A stretch of DNA of 64,000 nucleotides from Ceratodon purpureus (Eukaryota > Streptophyta > Bryopsida > Pseudoditrichales > Ditrichaceae), in contig CM026426.1 in assembly GCA_014871385.1 (NCBI GenBank), positions 68,812,674-68,876,673 of the forward strand, given 5' to 3'. The notes under the pieces were generated by a model. It ran no database searches. It was not told the DNA's origin and was given only the letters and a program-made list of their open reading frames with translations. Position numbers and translations under genes: made by a program. Each line of letters opens with the position of its first letter. Positions within the stretch are counted from its first letter, which is position 1. Below, piece by piece: positions 58,241 through 64,000 of this stretch.

Positions 58241-58591
58241 GGGGTGCTCAGAGCACATTTGAGAGCCACTGGAAAGTGAATCTAGTTTATATTACCGGGA
58301 CCACCATACAAAGAGGACCCCACATGAGGGCCCCAAAGTCACTTGAAATTTGGTAAGTTGGCAAGATGAGATTGGGCGCTAGAAATTAGTCACTTTAAAC
58401 TCATCGTGGAGCCTCCCACCCTCCACGATGAGTTTAAAGTGACTAATTTCTAGCGCCCAATCTCATCTTGCCAACTTACCAAATTTCAAGTGACTTTGGG
58501 GCCCTCATGTGGGGTCCTCTTTGTATGGTGGTCCCGGTAATATAAACTAGATTCACTTTCCAGTGGCTCCCAAATGTGCTCTGAACACCCC
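58241..58591. mobile_element. Foldback MITE, near-perfect 351-bp palindrome
   Basis: Arms of 171 bp (58241-58411 and 58421-58591) are complementary except for about two positions, around a 9-base centre CCTCCCACC. The outer ends are GGGGTG and CACCCC, flanked by TA on both sides. A transcript through it would fold into a very long hairpin. It carries no coding capacity. A solo copy of one end lies at 12111-12132, showing that it belongs to a dispersed family. Confidence 0.85.
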
Positions 58592-58634
58592 TAATTTCTT
58601 GAATTACCACTAGTGGGAGGGAGACTCGGAGTAA

Positions 58635-58667
58635 GGCCCCCTTTACACTAGAGGCGAGAGGCCGTCG
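58635..58667 (+). repeat. Left terminal inverted repeat of the Harbinger element
   Basis: Begins GGCCCCCTTTACACTA and continues to GGCCGTCG. It pairs with 62309-62341. TAA precedes it. Confidence 0.85.
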
Positions 58668-59188
58668 TAAAATAAATTTCAGCCAATCACATGTGTAGGA
58701 ATTGAGAGGAGGAAGAAATGGCACTTTACACCTAAAATTTCAGCCCAAAGGACAAGACGAGGAGAAAATGACATGGACAGCACTTTTGTCCTTGTTGGTT
58801 GCAAAAAGGCACATTATTGACGACCCCCGGATTTTTAGTCAGGCCTACCTCAAGAGGTGGGCCTGACTAGAAATCCGAGAGGCCGTTTGGACGAAATTCT
58901 CACAGCCAATCATTTCGATTTTTTTAATATTTTTTCAGAATGACAACTTTTACTAACGGCCATTTTTTGAGCTGTTTTTTCACAACAGCTATTACTATTC
59001 AGTCCCGAAATTCGTCCTTAAAGATTGCTGCTTGATCAGTTGGAATCATCTTTTTCTTCTTTCTCATGTGTGAGAAGGGCGAACATCAGATTTGCTAGGT
59101 TTTCGAAGAATTTTTTGACAGTTTTTTTTCTTTGCAGAATTTTTTGACAGTTTTTTTTTTGCAATTTTTTTTTCATTGTGTTCATTAC

Positions 59189-60630
59189 AATGGAAGGCTA
59201 CTCTCAAGACGGAGAGTTCTCTCAATCGGAAGGACAAGCATGGAGTTAGAATTCACCATGGATGAGCTTTTCTCAACCTCAATTTCAGCCCATTTCTCCT
59301 CAAATGCATGCTCCAAATTTTGATCGTTTTGGTGTTGGTAGTCATAGATTTTTTATGCCTCTCGGAATGCCTCGCTGTAACGGTTCAGATTTGCAACCAT
59401 CAAGTGTGGAAGTGTCCCCGAGTTCAAATGCAAGGAATCCTTTGATGGAGGCAAAAGAGGAGGAGGCAATTCGGGTTGCAGTAAAGGCGAAGGAAGACGA
59501 GGCAATCCGAGCTGCAGCAAAGGCTCTTGATGGAGGAGATGCACCTGTACCTACACCAAAAAAGAGAGGACGACCACCAAAAGGAGGGAAAGCAAAAGCT
59601 CCAGCAAAGAAGAAGAAATCCGAGAAGAAGGCTTCGAAGGAAGTGGTGAATTTGGCTGATTCAGAATCAGAAGAAGAAAGTGCAACTCGGAAGTGGCGAG
59701 ATTATGAGGTAGAGACTTTGATTTCAATTTGGGGGGAGATGGAAGAAGAATTTTCAAGATGTGCCAAAAAACAAAGTATGCCTATGGATTTGTTTTGCTC
59801 AAATTTTTTCAGTATTATTTTTTTGCTGCCATAATTTTTTTCAAGAAGAAGTAAAACATTTGTCGAAGTTGTAACCATGAATATTTTTTCAATTTTTTTT
59901 TCGAATTTAAAAATAAAATAAATCAGATTTTAGATTTGGCCAATTTGGCCTTTTAAAGGCCTTGGCCTTTGCCTCTCGCCCCCGAGCCCCCCTTTCCCCC
60001 CATTAGGGGTCGAAATGGGTCGCGGTCATTGGGCCTTGGACCGGTGACCTCCTACCGCGGGGTCTAATGACTCGAGGGGTGTGCCCCTAACCTCCTCTCC
60101 CCCCTTCTTCGTGACAATTGTTGATTTCTGTACTGATTTCTGTACAAATTTCTATTGATTTTTCAGGGGTGAATACATGATTGAAGTTGCATGCGAGGAT
60201 GGTGGCAGCAATTCAAGGCTTTGATCGCTCATGGGAATCATGCAAGAAGAAGTACAAGACAATTTATACGGAGTACAAGAATGACAAGAGAGCGAATGAA
60301 ATTTCAGGTTCGGATAGGCACCAAGACAACAAATGGTTTGACCAACTCGACGTTTGGAATTCAACTCGGGCATGTGTGAAGAATCAATTTCCAGCAAGTG
60401 CCACAGAAGGTGGAGACGAGAACAACGAGGAGAAGACAACATTAGATTTGCAAGACCGAGAGGTTACACCAAAACTCGAGACAAAGAAGAAGAAATTTCA
60501 AGACAAATTGGAAATCATCTTGGAAAAGGTTGTGGAGAATTCCTCTAGCTTTCTCACTACCTTTCAGGAAAGCACGGCTTTATTGAAGAACATGGATAGG
60601 CATATGGCAGCAATTCTAGAGAAACTGTAG
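59189..60630 (+). pseudogene. Harbinger Myb/SANT-like partner protein (nonsense-broken)
   Basis: The partner of the Harbinger transposase normally binds the element ends and brings the transposase into the nucleus. Exon 1 (start at 59189 or, after a TAG in frame, at 59262) encodes a Gln/Pro/Met-rich N-terminus, a Glu/Ala-rich helix, an AT-hook (KKRGRPPKGGKAK), and the first SANT helix RKWRDYEVETLISIWGEMEE. The donor is AACAAA/GTATGC (59778/59779) and the acceptor TTTTTCAG at 60166. Exon 2 continues the SANT domain (GFDRSWESCKKKYKTIYTEY, NDKRANEISGS) and ends in a coiled helix (STALLKNMDRHMAAILEKL). A TGA at 60178-60180, four codons into exon 2, interrupts an otherwise continuous frame. The stop at 60628-60630 directly abuts the transposase stop. 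Confidence 0.75.
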
Positions 60631-62046
60631 CTACTCTTCCATAATATCAGAATCACTACTTGATTCTGAAAATTGGATAGTCGACTCTTTTGACAAATGG
60701 AATTCCCAAAGAGTTTTTGCAATTGACTCATGAGCCACGGTCGCTTCTCTCAATAAATCAGCATCTTTCTCATCTTGTTTGATCAAAAAAGCTTCTTCAT
60801 CAGCATCTACTTCTTCTTGCTCAAAATTCTGAAATGTAGCTCTCCCACCAGATTTCAGAATGCGTGATCTTACCTCTTCAATGGAAGCTCGTTCTCCTCG
60901 TATGACTTGTCCTCCCTTCACCGTACCATCTTCAACCCGTTTTTGCAATTCCACCTCGGCTTCTTCAATCCAAATTGCATCAAACTTGTCCTTTGTGATG
61001 ATGCATAAATTATGCAAGACAATGCAAGTGGCGACAATATCTGCCATTGATCGAAGTGGAACATCCGCTCTTTTCTGAATTATCCTCCATCTACCCTTTA
61101 ATATTCCAAACGCACGCTCTACACACATTCGGGTTGAAGATTGGATAAAATTCCAATGTGCCTTGTATGATTCAAGTCCATCATAACATCCTTTGAAGGG
61201 ACAATACATCCAAGGCCGAACCGGATACGCCGCATCTCCAATCGACTTGTATGGTAAAAATTTCCCTTCCATACAAGCTCTTCCAAACTTGGTTTGTTGA
61301 AAAACTGTCCAATCATGCAAGCTTCCCGCCCATCCGAACTCATAATCCCAGAAAATGCAGTTTGTGTCCACAATTCCTTGTAACAAAGCTGAATGGAAAG
61401 ACTTGCGACAGTAATAATCTTCTCCACCAATAACTCGAGCTAGCACCGGAATGTGAGAACCGTCTATGGCTCCTATTATGTACGGTATGTTATGCAGCCT
61501 CTCAAACTCCTTTGCTAAAACCCTAAGTTTGCTCTCATTTGGAATTTGAATGAAAATCTTTTGCAAATGTAATCTCACTATTTTACAAAATTCCCTCACA
61601 ATTCCTGAAATTGTACATTCCGCCACTCCGTACACTTCTCCAACCATACGCAATCCATCTCCTGTACCAAGCCTAGCCAAAGACATTGCAACTCTCTCTT
61701 CCACAGAAATTGTTCTCCTCAAATGAGTATGTTGTTTTCTCAAAAACAGACCTAATTTCTCACATAAAAATCTGAATGTAGCATGCGAGACACGGGTCCT
61801 TTCCTTAAACATCTTTTCTATAAATGAACTCAACAAGTACTGGTCTACAAAGCCAGATTGCCTCTCGAAACTCCAAACAATTCGCTCTCTAAACCCTAAA
61901 CTTTGAAGGAAAATGCTGAAAATTGCAACATTTGTCCACTCACCTTGTAAAATCAAAGCTTGCATGTTGTTCACATGCTGCGTAATCATGTAGAGACACC
62001 AATACAAGACCATCATCACCACAAGCTTCCTCCTCCTTTCCTCCAT
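60631..62046 (-). CDS. PIF/Harbinger transposase (DDE_Tnp_4), open frame
   Basis: A single-exon 471-residue protein, the normal length for this family, with no internal stop. An N-terminal helix-turn-helix-like region (about 95-165) includes SHATFRFLCEKLG and GEVYGVAECTISGIVREFC. The catalytic triad is in IIGAIDGSHIPV (Asp, about 218), GWAGSLHDWTVF (Asp, about 266) and MCVERAFGILKGRWRII (Glu, about 330). The C-terminus is acidic (SESSSDSDIMEE). The protein excises and reinserts Harbinger elements at TWA sites, usually with a Myb-like partner. The start was chosen at the ATG following ACAAGGAGG-like purines; the first 30 residues are hydrophobic, and a later start is possible. Confidence 0.92.
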   Translation of the reverse strand: MEERRRKLVVMMVLYWCLYMITQHVNNMQALILQGEWTNVAIFSIFLQSLGFRERIVWSFERQSGFVDQYLLSSFIEKMFKERTRVSHATFRFLCEKLGLFLRKQHTHLRRTISVEERVAMSLARLGTGDGLRMVGEVYGVAECTISGIVREFCKIVRLHLQKIFIQIPNESKLRVLAKEFERLHNIPYIIGAIDGSHIPVLARVIGGEDYYCRKSFHSALLQGIVDTNCIFWDYEFGWAGSLHDWTVFQQTKFGRACMEGKFLPYKSIGDAAYPVRPWMYCPFKGCYDGLESYKAHWNFIQSSTRMCVERAFGILKGRWRIIQKRADVPLRSMADIVATCIVLHNLCIITKDKFDAIWIEEAEVELQKRVEDGTVKGGQVIRGERASIEEVRSRILKSGGRATFQNFEQEEVDADEEAFLIKQDEKDADLLREATVAHESIAKTLWEFHLSKESTIQFSESSSDSDIMEE

Positions 62047-62308
62047 AGTGCTGAAATTTCAGTAAACAAGGCAAAAACAAGGAAAAATGAAGCAAAAGAA
62101 ACCACCAACAACTACATAAAGGAGACCGGCCTTGGGTACAAAGAAGAGGTAGTGTAGTAGAAGTTAGAATCAGCCCTATGCTATAAAATATCCTTAAAAA
62201 ATCAGCTCATTGTTTTTCGGCTCCTTCTCACTTTACACTCTATCCAAAGGACGTTGAATTAAAAGTTGGTCTTCTCAAGACTAGGCCGTGGCCCTTGGCT
62301 GATTTTCT

Positions 62309-62341
62309 CCACGGCTTCTCGTTTGTAGTGTAAAGAGGGCC
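62309..62341 (-). repeat. Right terminal inverted repeat of the Harbinger element
   Basis: On the minus strand it begins GGCCCTCTTTACACTA and continues CAAACGAGAAGCCGTGG. It is followed on the plus strand by TAA at 62342-62344. Confidence 0.85.
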
Positions 62342-62344
62342 TAA

Positions 62345-63430
62345 GGGGCAGTAGGGCTGATTTGGTGGAGGGGAAGTGGAGATTGAGCGGATTTGGTGTG
62401 GGGAGAGGGAGTGGGAATGTGGTGGTGGTGGTGGTGGTGGTGGTGGGGGCGGGGGCGACCTTCGGGAAGTGCAATGGGTGGGTGACTGAGGGGGCAAAGG
62501 GTGGGGGCAAGGGTGTTGATTGTGGGAAGGGGGCTGGGTGAATGGAGGGATTTGGGTGGGCGGGGTGATGGTGGTGTGTGTGCAGGCAGAGAGGCAGAGG
62601 AGGTGGGAAGGGCTATGCGGGCAGGAGCGGAGGGGCTCGGGGGTGAGAAGGAGCTAGATGCGTGGTATCGAGGGGACATGGATGCGAAGGGGAGGAGGCT
62701 GGCAGGGAGTGTAGAACCCAAGATGCGGTGGAATAAAGCAAGAGGGCTTGGGTATTGGGGATGGGGTAGGGAGTGGAGGTAGTGTAGTGAGTGTAGTGTA
62801 GGGAGGGTAGAGAAAACGGATCAACGTGTGTGCAGAGATCCGGTGTATGTATTGTATGTTGGTGAATAAAAGATCTGTTGGTTGAAAATTGCGAATGTAA
62901 GGGGCGGGGGGGCCATGGGGGATGTTGATGGGAGGAGGGTGTGGTGTGTATGGGGAAAGCAATGTATGGAAATGTGTGGGGGTGGATGCGGGAAAAGACT
63001 TTGTGGACGGGGGAGTGTGGTAACTGTAGGGGGCAGAGACAAGGGGAGGGCAAGCTGGGGCACGGTTGGAGCGAGCTGAGTGGAGGGAGAGGTCTTGCGG
63101 GGGTGGTCATTGTTGACGGTGGTGATGGGCTTGGAGGGAGGAGCGGAGGTGGGGTAGAAGTTAAGTTCTAGGGGCGGGAGGAAGGAGGTGTTGAAAAACA
63201 CTGCAAGGAATGTCGCAAAATCTTGGGCCGAGTTTCTTGAAAAGGGGCAACAATGGTCGCTGAGAAGAGGAGTCGGAGGTCGGAGCTTGGTGCAGAAACC
63301 AGCAGAGGATGCAGGGCAGGAGCAACGCGAGGGCGGAACAGAGCTGGGTGCGAGACATGGTGGCGGCGGCGGTGGAGCTCCGATGCGCACGGAGCACCTC
63401 TCCCAAAAAAAAAAAAAAAAAAAAAACCCT
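62345..63430. other. One-kilobase G-rich strand-skewed tract
   Basis: The plus strand is strongly purine- and G-rich from 62345 to about 63400, with a (GGT)n microsatellite at 62418-62445 and runs of GGGGG at 62445-62470 and 62905. Long proline/serine/histidine frames on the minus strand result from this skew and do not look like genes. A poly-A run of about 23 bases ends the tract at 63404-63426. It could be a diverged repeat or an R-loop-prone region. Confidence 0.4.
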
Positions 63431-64000
63431 GACTTACATGACTCATCACTCCCCTCCCTCCCCCTGGACTCTGTACCATGGCCCCATTTCAAAATTCCAT
63501 TCAACTGGAGGTGTTAGAGTGCATCGAGAACTAGCACCTCCAAGGTCAAATATGGTCCTTTTGAATGTAACGCTATTTTCCAACTCGGTGAGTTGGAACA
63601 TAAATTGCACCATGATGTTCAACAAGCCCTCTCAGATCCCTTTGGAATCAAACCCTCTCGAATGAGACCCTCTGGAAAATAAGTAGGTCACAAATTGAGA
63701 TCAAACCAAGAGCCCTCCCTACTTTTTCACACAACCAAAAGCAGAAATAATTGTAATATACCTTGTTTCGTAGCAATATTGAGGAATGTAATTTAATGCT
63801 CACGTGATTCTTCACGTCCATGATTATATCTCCAATTGGACACTCAACTCCGGCCTAAGTTGGAAGTTCGGCCTAAAGGAAACCTTGGTCTAATTGTATT
63901 ACTAAGGCCCAATCATTTTGGCGCCAAAACAATGCCACATAGGATGACACATACGATAAATTGAAGTTCTGATTGGGCCCTGGAATATAGCCCTTAGGGC
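63431..64000. other. No gene seen
   Basis: A short hairpin TTCCAACTCGGTGAGTTGGAA lies at about 63579, and GGCCCAATC (63905) faces GATTGGGCC (63972). Neither could be assigned to an element, which may continue beyond the window. Confidence 0.35.

Larger units (their letters stand above)
58635..62341. mobile_element. PIF/Harbinger DNA transposon, 3.7 kb
   Basis: Ends GGCCCCCTTTACACTA and, complemented at the right, GGCCCTCTTTACACTA, are flanked by the 3-bp duplication TAA (58632-58634, 62342-62344), the PIF/Harbinger hallmark. Similarity of the ends continues for about 33 bp (CGAGAGGCCGT versus CGAGAAGCCGT). It carries the two usual genes tail to tail: a DDE transposase (minus, 60631-62046, open) and a Myb/SANT-like partner (plus, 59189-60630, with stops). 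The element is nearly complete and probably young. Its own movement would need the partner protein from another copy. Confidence 0.93.

Noticed and set aside
58241-58591. microRNA precursor
   Set aside because: The hairpin arms are far too long and perfect for a mature microRNA gene; a foldback MITE fits better.
62240-63504. Long proline/serine/histidine-rich frames on the minus strand
   Set aside because: They arise from the strand-wide G skew and a GGT microsatellite, occur in several registers at once, and have no domain or splice structure.

Overview
The window reads as nuclear DNA of a land plant, most likely a non-seed plant such as a moss or related bryophyte. The genes carry many short GT-AG introns. 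The host genes include a plant-type mitochondrial arginase and a plant class IV histone deacetylase. The transposons are plant-typical families: Mutator with a SWIM finger, CACTA with tnp2 plus DUF4218/DUF4216, Ty1/copia, and PIF/Harbinger. No rRNA, tRNA, CRISPR or bacterial operon structure was seen. The lineage is an inference; no marker in the window fixes the species.

Layout. 1-1.77 kb: AT-rich, no gene. 1.8-7.65 kb: Mutator-like element on the minus strand, with a 1.25-kilocodon transposase and two small extra ORFs. 8-12 kb: a GC-rich island, a minisatellite and a very AT-rich stretch. 12.265-12.662 kb: a 398-bp MITE. 13.0-21.9 kb is the host gene island: arginase (plus), a 13-exon class IV histone deacetylase (minus), and a head-to-head five-exon gene for a small membrane protein. 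22.3-23.0 kb: lectin-receptor-kinase relic. 24.5-27.7 kb: two unrecognised acidic, probably nuclear proteins. 29.507-32.608 kb: a DNA transposon with good inverted repeats and a TA target duplication, encoding a two-exon protein I cannot assign. 33.5-44.3 kb: a decayed CACTA-type element whose tnp2 transposase (minus) and Transposase_24-like partner (plus) are arranged head to head. 45.9-46.1 kb: dienelactone hydrolase fragment. 46.57-55.64 kb: a lectin-domain membrane protein gene split by an 8.27-kb Ty1/copia element, which itself holds a 2.56-kb insertion. 56.8-57.4 kb: a second relic of the CACTA partner protein. 58.24-58.59 kb: a nearly perfect 351-bp foldback. 58.635-62.341 kb: a PIF/Harbinger element with an open transposase and a broken Myb-like partner. 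The remainder is a G-skewed tract and featureless sequence.

How it fits together. Two or three host genes in the middle look functional (arginine catabolism, chromatin deacetylation, a small organelle-like membrane protein) and are surrounded by transposons of at least six types. Several elements have precise borders: TA, TAA, a 5-bp LTR target duplication, and a 10-bp duplication inside the copia element. Insertion order can therefore be read: lectin gene, then copia, then the 2.56-kb insert, which itself contains a smaller element with inverted ends. The strongest candidate for something undescribed is the 3.1-kb element at 29.5-32.6 kb, with its unknown coiled-coil protein and repeated CTGCCAGC octamer.
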